DNA of 19,920 nucleotides from an uncultured Kiritimatiellota bacterium (lineage in GTDB: Bacteria > Verrucomicrobiota > Kiritimatiellia > RFP12 > UBA1067): assembly GCA_934675625.1 (NCBI GenBank), contig CAKURH010000069.1, positions 1 to 19,920 on the forward strand. Direction: 5' to 3'. The translations under genes were made by a program, and so were the position numbers. Below the pieces are notes generated by a model. It made no database searches. It saw nothing but the letters and a program-made list of their open reading frames with translations, and was not told the DNA's origin. This document shows positions 8,923-16,351 of this stretch, piece after piece. How positions within the stretch are numbered: the stretch's first letter is position 1; each line of letters begins with the position of its first letter.

Positions 8923-11900
8923 TCAGCGAATCAACAGGGCTACGCCTCTTGGCCGGCGCAAGACGACCTTGGTCGGATACTGGGCGATCTCCCACCCTTC
9001 CGGCAGATCGATGCCCGACACGTCGAGCGAACCGCTGATCCGCTTCGCCTTGACCAACACATAGCGGCGGTTCGGATCCAGTTTTGTCGCGTCAAACCCG
9101 TCCAAGACGAGCCGCACGCCGTCCGCAAACGAGAGCATCCCATTGACGGCCAGCGTGCCACCGAACGTCAGGCGACAGTCTTCCGTCAGCGCCAAGTCGC
9201 CAGCAATCTCAACAACGCCTTCGCCGACCAAGACGATCCGATGGGCGGCCTCGTTTGTAACACCGCCCGCAAAGACGGCCTTGGCACCAGCGAACGCGAA
9301 CACGGCACAGTCGTTCGACACGACCAGCGGCTGGGCAAACGTCGCCACCCCCGACTGCGCGCCAACACCTGGCAGGACGCCCTCCGGCGACGGAAGAACC
9401 AGCACGGGACGCATAACAGTGACCGTGCCGCAGTCCGCGAGAACTGCCGGAGACGACGATGCCCGCGCACCGCCGACGAGAATCGGCTCCTTTTCGCTGC
9501 CGGACAGTGCCTCGACATGTCCCAAAACCATTTTTCCGCCTTCCACGCTGACTGCGCCGGGAATCACGTTTGCGCCCGAAAGGCGCTGCGCGTTCGAGCC
9601 GACCTTCACGAGACGCCCGCGGAACGCGCCATTCTGTCCGAGCGTGATCGTTCCCGCGAAATCAAGTTCGCTTTCGCTGTCGCATCCCACGGTCAGCGCC
9701 GCGTCTGACGACTTGTACTTGTAGGTCATGGCCAGTTCGCCCGCACCCGTGAGCCCGCCAAGACGAAGCGCATTCCAGGGCTCGTTCACGTCGAAGAATT
9801 CGTCCTTCCGTCCCGCCGGAATCTCCACGATGGCGTTCGGCCACGACCAGCCGCCCGGATTCGAATAGCCATCTGTCACAAGCGGCACGGCCAGTTCCAG
9901 CCGACCGGCGAAGCCGGCATCGGCAAAGCCAGCCGGTACCAGGCCCACCGTTTCCGAAGCCGAGTTCGTCAGGACAAGCGTCCCTGACCCGACGAGAAGC
10001 TCACGTGCCCGCGGCAGTCCAAAGACGTCAAAGCCGGCCTCGATGTCTGGGCTTGAGAACCGTCCGGGACGCGAACTGTCACAGATGTCAAGCGTTGCCG
10101 TTCCGCCGTCCACCACATACTTCACCGAGGCACCATTGTCCATTTCGGGGACATTCGCCGTCAGCGTGCGGGACGCGAGGAAATGACGCCCCTTCAGCAC
10201 AGCGCCGTCACCAAGGCGAACCAGCGTCGAAGCATCGCCGCCGAAGACCTTGAACGGCGCCAGCGCGGCATCGCTCAAGCCGTTGCCCACGGCGTACCAA
10301 AGCGTACCTGTGCGGACATCGAACCGCGAGACGCGGCTCTGCGGAACCGTCTCGTTCAATTCAAGAACCGATTTCGACGCGAACCACGAAAGACCGTTCG
10401 CGCGTGCGATCTTGAACGTTCCCTTCCCGTCCTTGACGAAATGCCGCGCGCCTTCAAAATACATGCGAAGTGCCGTACAGTCTTCATAAGTGGCTGTCTT
10501 GCCGTCCGCAACGGCGATGCCGCCGCCCGATGCGCCCAGCGTCAGCGTCAGGCAGTTCGCCGGGCTGCCCGGTTCGTCCGTGAACGTCCGCACAAAGCCG
10601 CCGTTTTCCGTAAACTCGACCAGGCCACCGCCCGAAACGCGCACCGTCTTTGACCGAAAGGCATCCAAGCCGTCGATCTTCGTGGACGAAAGGCCCGCCA
10701 GCAGTCCCTGTCCGTCGCCGACCTGAAGCCGCGTCCCGTTCACGTAGACGCCGCCACGCACAAGAAGATCGCCCTTGACGATCGTCGTGCCGGGCCCGAC
10801 GAAGCAGACGGACGCCGATGCGTTCGTCTTCACAGAGCCGTCCGCCGCGACGACATCGCCTAGGATGTCGCAGTCCAGCGTCAGCGTCGCATTTGTATTG
10901 AAGTTCGCGATCGTGATGTCCGCCGCGCCGCCGCAGCCCTGACGCACGAGCGTGCCGCCCTTGATCACGACCGGCGTATCCGCCATGTTGGGCGTGACGA
11001 GGATCATGCCGCCGTGGATCGCGTTCGTCCCAGCCAGCGTCAACGCCAGCGGTGTACCGCCGTTGGGCGTGTTGAACCGCAGGCGTCCGCACGAGACGTC
11101 TGCGTGCGATTCCGCACACAGGGCGGCCGTCACGTCCACCGAGGCATACCCCGGCTTGGCAGACCCACTGCCGCTCGTGAAGTCCAGCGCGTAGTCGGAC
11201 GCCGGGAGCGGCGCCACGCGCCCTTCGTCAATGAGCTTGACCCACGACTCGTTTCGCCAGAGCACGTTGCGAGCCGAAACACCGGCCATGTCGCCCTCTG
11301 TCTTCGTCGCCCACGGGATGCCATTAACGAGATTCCACTGCGCAGGATCGAAGTCAAGCGTGACGACGCCGCTGCCCTCATTGTTTTCATAGTCACGTAA
11401 CCCGTCCAGCCAGATCTCGCCCAGCGAATAGGCGCCGCTGCCCTCAAAAGCCAACGTCACGTGCTGCCCCTTGAGCGCAACGCCACGATTGATCGCAAAC
11501 AGGCCGTTCGTGTGCGCGGCCGTGCGGCGCGGCTGGTCGTCACGGACGACGAAGCGCACGCGGTCGCCCGTATGGAAGACGCCCTTGTCCGCCTCTTCGC
11601 CAATCTTTGAGCCCGAAGTCTCACCCGAATAGTCAAGAACGACCGTTCCGTCTTCGACCTTGAGAAGAGTCGTGAACGTTGTGATCTCTTCCGCACGCCT
11701 GCCCGAAGCCTTCAGCGTCAGCGTGCCAGCCCCCTGCTTATAGACGGCATTCGCATACTCAAGCCCCTGGACGGGGGCGTAGTCGACGCCCTTTTCGACC
11801 CGAAGAACCATTGTCTGCGGCGTCGAATAAGACTGCCCCGTCAAGTCCACGTCGTTTGACGATGCGAAGAGGTAGCCCGAACCTGCCTTGAAGTCAATCT

Positions 11901-13146
11901 TTCCCGAACCGCCGACATAGCCCTTGCCAAGCCGAAGATAGCCGGACTCCACGGAGACGTCTCCGCTGTAGTTCGAAAAGTCTCCCGCGAATTCGACCGT
12001 TCGGAACGAGATGAGATGCAAGTCGTGCGAACCGCGAACAGCCCCGGAGAGCTTCAGGTTGCCGCCGCCCGCCGCGCCGTTCGCCGCCTCGGTCACGCCA
12101 CCCAGCCGCGTTTCGGACGCAATGACAAGCGGCCCGCGCCACTCGCCGACCGCGAGCGGGTCGGGATTCATGTTGATTAGCGTACCCATCGCCATACGCG
12201 GCCCCATTCCGCCCAGGTAAAGCGTGTTGCCGTCGACGCCGGCGATCAAGCCGCCGAGATCCAGGTAGCCCAGCCCCGCATTGTCCACATGGATGGCGTT
12301 GTTCCGCCCCAGCGCATGCGAGATGCGCGAGCCCTCCGCCGCAGCTGCTCCGTTAAGCGCCACGCGCAGGCCGCCTTGCCGAACCGTCAGGTCGCCGGTG
12401 AAGGTGTTGTTGCCGGTCATCAGCACGGGATTGAACGTATCGGCCACCCCGCTGCCGTTCTTGGCATAGACGGGATTCTCCAGCGTCACGGCGTGCGAGC
12501 CGTCCGCTTCCGAAATGTCGCCGAGCAGCGCCACCGTGTAGTGCGGGAACGCCCCCAGCGAACCGCTGATCCAGCCGTTTCCGCAGATTCGGTCGAAAAC
12601 GCCCTCGTAAGAGACTTCAAGGTCGCTCCGCAACACGAACCTGTTCTCGAAGACGAGCGGAAACCGCTTGCCGTTCATCTTCGCGCGCGGCACCGGATGC
12701 CGGATTGTCGCCGGCTGTCCCGCGATTCCCGAATCAAGCGTCAGGGCACACGTCGAGCCAACCGTCGCCGTACGCAGGAAAAAGCTCGAAAAGCTGAACT
12801 TCGACGACAACCCCTCCGGCTGTTCGCAGTCTGCCGGACGCACGATATGCCCGACTGTCGCGTCTTCGTCGAGCGAAAGGAAATAGCCGGCCGCGTTCTT
12901 CTCCTCCGCGCGAACGGTCAGGATCGCCCCAGCCCCTGCCGCTTTCGCGCCGTTCTTCCAGCTTGCGGACGACGACCACTTGCCCATTCCGCCGACATAC
13001 TCGCCGTCGCAGGCTTCCGCACCCGACGCGGACAGGACGCACGCGCACAGCATCACGGGCAACCCCATCAACGACGCCCAAATAAGGGCATCTCGCATCT
13101 TGACTTCGTTTTGTCGCGGAGAGTTGAGCTCGATTCGCTTTTGCAT
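8923..13146 (-). CDS. Giant secreted autotransporter-associated beta-strand repeat (PATR) protein without a beta-barrel
   Basis: The protein is 1407 residues when started at the ATG at 13146, which has GAGGTG just upstream; an in-frame TTG at 13176 is less likely. A long basic n-region precedes a hydrophobic segment (about residues 18-42) ending ASGAEACDG. The mature part is Gly/Thr/Val-rich and built of repeating beta strands. PATR-like units include NNTFTGDLTVRQGGLRV (246-262), FSNYSGDVSVESGYLRL (390-406) and KQGAGTLTLKASG (470-482). This composition predicts an extended beta-helix or beta-solenoid. The C-terminus (VLVKAKRISGSLDV, then PTKVVLRRPRG) shows no autotransporter barrel, PEP-CTERM or sorting signal that I recognise. 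As the first gene of the operon it may act as a surface scaffold, adhesin or glycan-binding protein for the enzymes downstream. This role is inferred; no catalytic motif is visible. Confidence 0.85.
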   Translation of the reverse strand: MQKRIELNSPRQNEVKMRDALIWASLMGLPVMLCACVLSASGAEACDGEYVGGMGKWSSSASWKNGAKAAGAGAILTVRAEEKNAAGYFLSLDEDATVGHIVRPADCEQPEGLSSKFSFSSFFLRTATVGSTCALTLDSGIAGQPATIRHPVPRAKMNGKRFPLVFENRFVLRSDLEVSYEGVFDRICGNGWISGSLGAFPHYTVALLGDISEADGSHAVTLENPVYAKNGSGVADTFNPVLMTGNNTFTGDLTVRQGGLRVALNGAAAAEGSRISHALGRNNAIHVDNAGLGYLDLGGLIAGVDGNTLYLGGMGPRMAMGTLINMNPDPLAVGEWRGPLVIASETRLGGVTEAANGAAGGGNLKLSGAVRGSHDLHLISFRTVEFAGDFSNYSGDVSVESGYLRLGKGYVGGSGKIDFKAGSGYLFASSNDVDLTGQSYSTPQTMVLRVEKGVDYAPVQGLEYANAVYKQGAGTLTLKASGRRAEEITTFTTLLKVEDGTVVLDYSGETSGSKIGEEADKGVFHTGDRVRFVVRDDQPRRTAAHTNGLFAINRGVALKGQHVTLAFEGSGAYSLGEIWLDGLRDYENNEGSGVVTLDFDPAQWNLVNGIPWATKTEGDMAGVSARNVLWRNESWVKLIDEGRVAPLPASDYALDFTSGSGSAKPGYASVDVTAALCAESHADVSCGRLRFNTPNGGTPLALTLAGTNAIHGGMILVTPNMADTPVVIKGGTLVRQGCGGAADITIANFNTNATLTLDCDILGDVVAADGSVKTNASASVCFVGPGTTIVKGDLLVRGGVYVNGTRLQVGDGQGLLAGLSSTKIDGLDAFRSKTVRVSGGGLVEFTENGGFVRTFTDEPGSPANCLTLTLGASGGGIAVADGKTATYEDCTALRMYFEGARHFVKDGKGTFKIARANGLSWFASKSVLELNETVPQSRVSRFDVRTGTLWYAVGNGLSDAALAPFKVFGGDASTLVRLGDGAVLKGRHFLASRTLTANVPEMDNGASVKYVVDGGTATLDICDSSRPGRFSSPDIEAGFDVFGLPRARELLVGSGTLVLTNSASETVGLVPAGFADAGFAGRLELAVPLVTDGYSNPGGWSWPNAIVEIPAGRKDEFFDVNEPWNALRLGGLTGAGELAMTYKYKSSDAALTVGCDSESELDFAGTITLGQNGAFRGRLVKVGSNAQRLSGANVIPGAVSVEGGKMVLGHVEALSGSEKEPILVGGARASSSPAVLADCGTVTVMRPVLVLPSPEGVLPGVGAQSGVATFAQPLVVSNDCAVFAFAGAKAVFAGGVTNEAAHRIVLVGEGVVEIAGDLALTEDCRLTFGGTLAVNGMLSFADGVRLVLDGFDATKLDPNRRYVLVKAKRISGSLDVSGIDLPEGWEIAQYPTKVVLRRPRGVALLIR

Positions 13147-13177
13147 GGCCACCTCGTTATTCGTGAAAGATGGCAAT

Positions 13178-13221
13178 AGTCTATCATATTACCCTCCCCC
13201 AAATTTATCCATTTGCGCAAA
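13178..13221 (-). promoter_or_regulatory. Predicted promoter and operator of the five-gene operon
   Basis: On the minus strand TGCGCAAATGGATAA (13205-13219) matches 14 of 15 bases of the element in front of the gene at 15695. It overlaps a 10-bp palindrome TTTGCGCAAA (13212-13221). Possible -10 hexamers are TATGAT (13183-13188) and TAGACT (13178-13183); the second has nearly the same spacing to the box as at 15731. No good -35 is seen, which fits activator-dependent transcription. The exact -10 is uncertain. Confidence 0.5.
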
Positions 13222-13238
13222 AAGTTTCAGGGAGAGTC

Positions 13239-13270
13239 AAAATCCGACAGCGGCGGGCCGTGCCGATGTC
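13239..13270 (-). terminator. Possible intrinsic terminator after the phospholipase C-like/SGNH gene
   Basis: Ten bases past the stop codon at 13281, the minus strand can fold as GACA-T-CGGC, loop ACGGCCC, GCCG-C-TGTC: eight base pairs with one internal mismatch. GGATTTTGA follows, giving only four consecutive T. The stem is GC-rich but the T tract is short, so termination may be partial. Confidence 0.4.
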
Positions 13271-13280
13271 CTCCGCGCCC

Positions 13281-15695
13281 TCAGCCGCGCAACGCATCAC
13301 TCACGTCTGACCCTCGCGAGCGTTCCATCAGCTGATCGACGACGGGGCACATCGCGTCGAGCCAAATCTCGTAGCCGCCCTTAATCGGATGCAGGAGATC
13401 CGGCATCATGAGTTCAGGCCTGATCTCGCCGTCTTTGTCCAAAAACCGCTCGCCCATGTCCAGCCAGGCAAGGCCGTCCGCCTCAGCAAAGGCCTTCAGC
13501 GCCGGATTGATCTGTGTCGCCGACACGGCCTGGCGCGGATGCCTGCCGTGCGGCAGGATCGCCATCAGGAGAATCTTCGACTCGGGATGCCGCTCCCGAA
13601 TCTGAGAGACAATCTTCTTGACGCCCCGGACTGTGCCTTCAGGATCCTGTGGGCCGTTGTTCACGCCGATCATGACGGCGAAGACCCTCGCCGTGTAGTC
13701 GTCGAGTTCGCCGTTGTTCTCGAAGCGCCAGAGGACGTTCTGCGTTCTGTCGCCCCCGTTGCCCAGGTTGAGAACCCTGTACCGCTTCTGCAGCGCGGGA
13801 TATACCGCCGCGCCATTGGCCGCATTCTCCCAACGGTGGGTGATCGAGTCGCCGACCAACACAAGGTCATAGCACGCGCCCTTGTCCTTCAGGATGCGTC
13901 TCCGCGTCTCGGCGAGGCGGCTCGTCCACCACGGCGCCGTCGCGCACCGCGCCGCCGGACGGCACGCGACAGGCTCGTCCGACGGCCTCCCGTCCGACAA
14001 CGCATCCGACACCACGTCCACGAGGAACGGCGCGGCGAAGGAGTCGAGACGGAGCGCGCCGAAATCGAGTGCCGTGTCGTCCGAGAAGAGGAACGGCGTC
14101 AGGAGATAGACCGGCAGCCACGTCACGTTCTCCTTGCACGCGGCGATGCAGAAGCGGGCCGTGCCGTTGTCGAGGAAGGCGATTGGCCTGACGCCGTCCG
14201 CAAGACGGATTTCCTGCGCACAGGCCGGCTTCGCGTAACCGTCGCCGTTCGCGTCACGGCGGAGCGGATGCCGCACGCCGTCCACAATGACCGCCATCTT
14301 CCGCCAGTCGGGGCATGCGCCCTCCTTGTGCCAGCCCGGCGAGACAGGCAACTCCTCCGGAGCACGGTCGGCGAGCAGTCCGCCGAAGCCGGAAATGTCG
14401 CGCGGGTCTCCGTGGCCGACCACCAGCGGACGCCCACTGGCCGCGCGGTCGGCTACCGACGTCGGATCCTGTCCGCTGATGTAGACGATGCGTCCGCCAG
14501 CCTTGCGGTAGGCAATCAGCGCCCGCGCCGGTTCCTCGTCCGGCGCCTCATACCCGGCCGTGACGAGCAGCACCGGCGTCTCGGCGGGCGAAAGGTCGCC
14601 GACCTTCAGGTTGCGGAAGTCATGCGCCTTGAGCGCATAGCCCGCGTCGCGCAGCGTGCGACCGCACGCCCCCAGCACAAGCCGCCCGACATAGGACTGC
14701 GCACCACTCGACCGGAGACCAAGTGCCTCGCAGACGACAGCGACCGTCCCCTTCGGGTTCGGTGGGTTTCGCGCCGCATCGAAGAGGTCAGCGAAGACGG
14801 CCTGTTTCCCGGGATCGAGGGCCTTCATCGCGCGCGCGGCGTCGCGGTCGAAACGCTTCTGGAAGTCGTCGTAGGGCAGGAGCGCATCCGGCGCGCGGTT
14901 TGCCCAACACGTCCACGCAATGTCGAGGATCGCCCTCACCTGCATCGCGACAAGATCCGCGAGGGCCTCGGCGGCGCCCGGCCGTCCGAACGCGATTGCG
15001 GACTCCTTCTCAGCTGCGTAGGACGACTGGGCGACGGCTCGGACGCAGAGGTCCAGCTGTTGCGCGCGGAAGTCCCCAGCGGTGGGTGCGGACGGACGAT
15101 ACCCCTTCAGCTTCTCGCGCACACGCCGCACGATGCCGCCGTCGGAGCGGAAGCCGAACGTGTTCTTCGCGCCGGATTCGACCTTGCGTGTGCCAAACGT
15201 CACGTCCTTGTAGTGGCAATAGTGGACGAAGTTCAGAATCGTCGGATGGTTAAGCGCGCTCTCGTCGCCAATCGGATGCGTCAGCACCGAGAGGTAGAAT
15301 GCCGCCGTGCGATGGTCGCCACGCCCGAATGCGCGTGCTAGAAGCGCCATCAGCGTCGCCTTGCCTTTTTCAAGGTGCATCCAATAGCCGTGAAAGCCCT
15401 GCGCCGCCATAATCGCACAGTCTTCCGCGCCGACGTGCGGCTTCAGGTCATCGAGCGTCCGCCAACGGCGCGGCTCCCACTCCGTCATGTCGGGGAAATG
15501 GCAGTAGCCCATGAGCGTCGCGAAATCGTCGAAGTCGAAGAACGCCTTCATCTCGCGCGGCAAACTCTCACCCACCAGCTGCGCGACCTCGTCATGCTCC
15601 ACGTCCCACGCACACGCGCGCCCCGCGCCGCCCACGGCGCACATGACACAGACGAAAACGGACAACACGCCGTTCAGCGACATTCTCTTCAGCAT
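13281..15695 (-). CDS. Secreted zinc phospholipase C/S1-nuclease-like domain fused to an SGNH esterase
   Basis: This 804-residue protein has a signal peptide ending at about ACA-W30. Residues 30-170 carry a metal-ligand pattern of the zinc phospholipase C/S1-P1 nuclease superfamily: W30, H34, D69 (CHFPD), H102, then H140-x3-D144-x5-H150, which is the superfamily's HxxxDxxxxxH spacing. A middle region (about 312-470, VLLVTAGYEA, GGRIVYISG) looks like an alpha/beta, glutamine-amidotransferase-like fold and is uncertain. Residues about 605-790 are a complete SGNH hydrolase: GDSIT with Ser617, GNGGDRTQNVLWR, GVNN (677-680) and DLLHP with D766 and H769, closest in style to PAF-acetylhydrolase-like esterases. 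The substrate is unknown: phospholipid, nucleic acid or acylated glycan are all possible. The ATG at 15695 is chosen for an AGGAGG box eight bases upstream. A paralogue begins at 170. Confidence 0.85.
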   Translation of the reverse strand: MLKRMSLNGVLSVFVCVMCAVGGAGRACAWDVEHDEVAQLVGESLPREMKAFFDFDDFATLMGYCHFPDMTEWEPRRWRTLDDLKPHVGAEDCAIMAAQGFHGYWMHLEKGKATLMALLARAFGRGDHRTAAFYLSVLTHPIGDESALNHPTILNFVHYCHYKDVTFGTRKVESGAKNTFGFRSDGGIVRRVREKLKGYRPSAPTAGDFRAQQLDLCVRAVAQSSYAAEKESAIAFGRPGAAEALADLVAMQVRAILDIAWTCWANRAPDALLPYDDFQKRFDRDAARAMKALDPGKQAVFADLFDAARNPPNPKGTVAVVCEALGLRSSGAQSYVGRLVLGACGRTLRDAGYALKAHDFRNLKVGDLSPAETPVLLVTAGYEAPDEEPARALIAYRKAGGRIVYISGQDPTSVADRAASGRPLVVGHGDPRDISGFGGLLADRAPEELPVSPGWHKEGACPDWRKMAVIVDGVRHPLRRDANGDGYAKPACAQEIRLADGVRPIAFLDNGTARFCIAACKENVTWLPVYLLTPFLFSDDTALDFGALRLDSFAAPFLVDVVSDALSDGRPSDEPVACRPAARCATAPWWTSRLAETRRRILKDKGACYDLVLVGDSITHRWENAANGAAVYPALQKRYRVLNLGNGGDRTQNVLWRFENNGELDDYTARVFAVMIGVNNGPQDPEGTVRGVKKIVSQIRERHPESKILLMAILPHGRHPRQAVSATQINPALKAFAEADGLAWLDMGERFLDKDGEIRPELMMPDLLHPIKGGYEIWLDAMCPVVDQLMERSRGSDVSDALRG

Positions 15696-15730
15696 TCTTC
15701 AGACCTCCTGTTGATGTTTTGAGGTGTTGA

Positions 15731-15771
15731 ATTATACCACATCCCACCGCCAATCCTTATCCGTTTGCGCA
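15731..15771 (-). promoter_or_regulatory. Promoter and shared operator box of the phospholipase C-like/SGNH gene
   Basis: On the minus strand a perfect -10, TATAAT (15731-15736), lies 36 bases before the ATG at 15695. TGCGCAAACGGATAA (15757-15771) ends 20 bases upstream of the -10 and so covers the -35 position, where no TTGACA-like hexamer exists. A small dyad, GCAGA-AA-TCTGC, abuts the box. The arrangement suits an activator contacting RNA polymerase at -35. Confidence 0.6.
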
Positions 15772-15941
15772 GATTTCTGCCGAACCTGTATCTCTCGGAC
15801 TGCATCACTCGCATCTGCCCCTCAAGGCTACTGAGAGCGGACGAACACCATGGTTATAGGAATTCGTCTTCCCTCGAATGGGTCGTTTGAGCAAGAGGTC
15901 AGTTCTTCTAGCGGCAAAAGTTATTCTGGGGGTTCGCAGTT

Positions 15942-16268
15942 TCACGACGACGGGGATTCCGTTCCCTCGTTCTTCCTCCGTCGCGGCGTGGCGCGCAGCC
16001 GTTTCCTGCGTTCGGGACGGTCAAACAGCGAATCATCCAGCTCCGGCGGCGCGATGCCGACGATCCAGTCTGTTCGCCGCAACGTCCGGCAGACCTCCAG
16101 CAAGGTGACGGTCGAGGCGTTCCTGCCGCTTTCCAGATTCCGAAGCGCCGTCAATGAAATGCCGCTGCGTGCCGCCGTCGTCTCAAGCGACAGGTTCGCC
16201 GCAAGCCGCGCCGCGCGTATGCTCGCACCCAACGTCGCCAACATCTCATCTCGCGTTTGATAAATCAT
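15942..16268 (-). CDS. HipB-like XRE-family helix-turn-helix regulator, orphan
   Basis: The 108-residue protein has an XRE/Cro-type helix-turn-helix at about residues 13-66: IRAARLAANLSLETTAARSG, then ISLTALRNLESGRNAS, with the usual LSLE, SGIS and LESGR turns. After LLEVCRTLRRTDWIVGIAPPE comes a basic tail (ERRKRLRATPRRRKNEG). This layout resembles short HipB-type antitoxin regulators that normally precede a hipA kinase gene. No hipA follows; downstream is a 246-base gap and then the phospholipase C-like gene. A TATAAT lies about 30 bases before the ATG at 16268, but I see no clear ribosome binding site, and the ATG at 16244 is an alternative. It may regulate itself or a distant target. Confidence 0.75.
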   Translation of the reverse strand: MIYQTRDEMLATLGASIRAARLAANLSLETTAARSGISLTALRNLESGRNASTVTLLEVCRTLRRTDWIVGIAPPELDDSLFDRPERRKRLRATPRRRKNEGTESPSS

Positions 16269-16299
16269 AACGGTCTTTAAAAAAGCAGAAAACGGCGAT

Positions 16300-16305
16300 A
16301 TTATA
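16300..16305 (-). promoter_or_regulatory. Predicted -10 element of the XRE regulator gene
   Basis: TATAAT on the minus strand, 31 bases before the ATG at 16268. There is no convincing -35 at 16-18 bases spacing; a TTGAAA at 16318-16323 is too close. Confidence 0.45.
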
Positions 16306-16351
16306 CCATAACTGCTCTTTCAAAGGCAATACGCGCGGCACAAGAACAGCC

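Noticed and set aside
7741..9708. Long plus-strand open frame (655 codons) antisense to the fucosidase and the PATR gene
   Set aside because: Spans two clear minus-strand genes, has low-complexity Arg/Ala-rich translation and no recognisable domain; an effect of GC-rich codon use.
13147..13176. TTG start for the PATR protein
   Set aside because: The ATG at 13146 has a GAGGTG box directly upstream, and the TTG lies where the leader is expected.
13389..15341. 650-codon plus-strand open frame opposite the phospholipase C-like/SGNH gene
   Set aside because: Arg/Val-rich translation with no motif, while the minus strand has a signal peptide and two catalytic signatures.
15805..15945. 46-codon minus-strand frame with a GTG start overlapping the stop of the XRE regulator by four bases
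   Set aside because: The overlap looks operon-like, but the translation is basic, has no recognisable HipA or other motif, and lacks a clear ribosome binding site.
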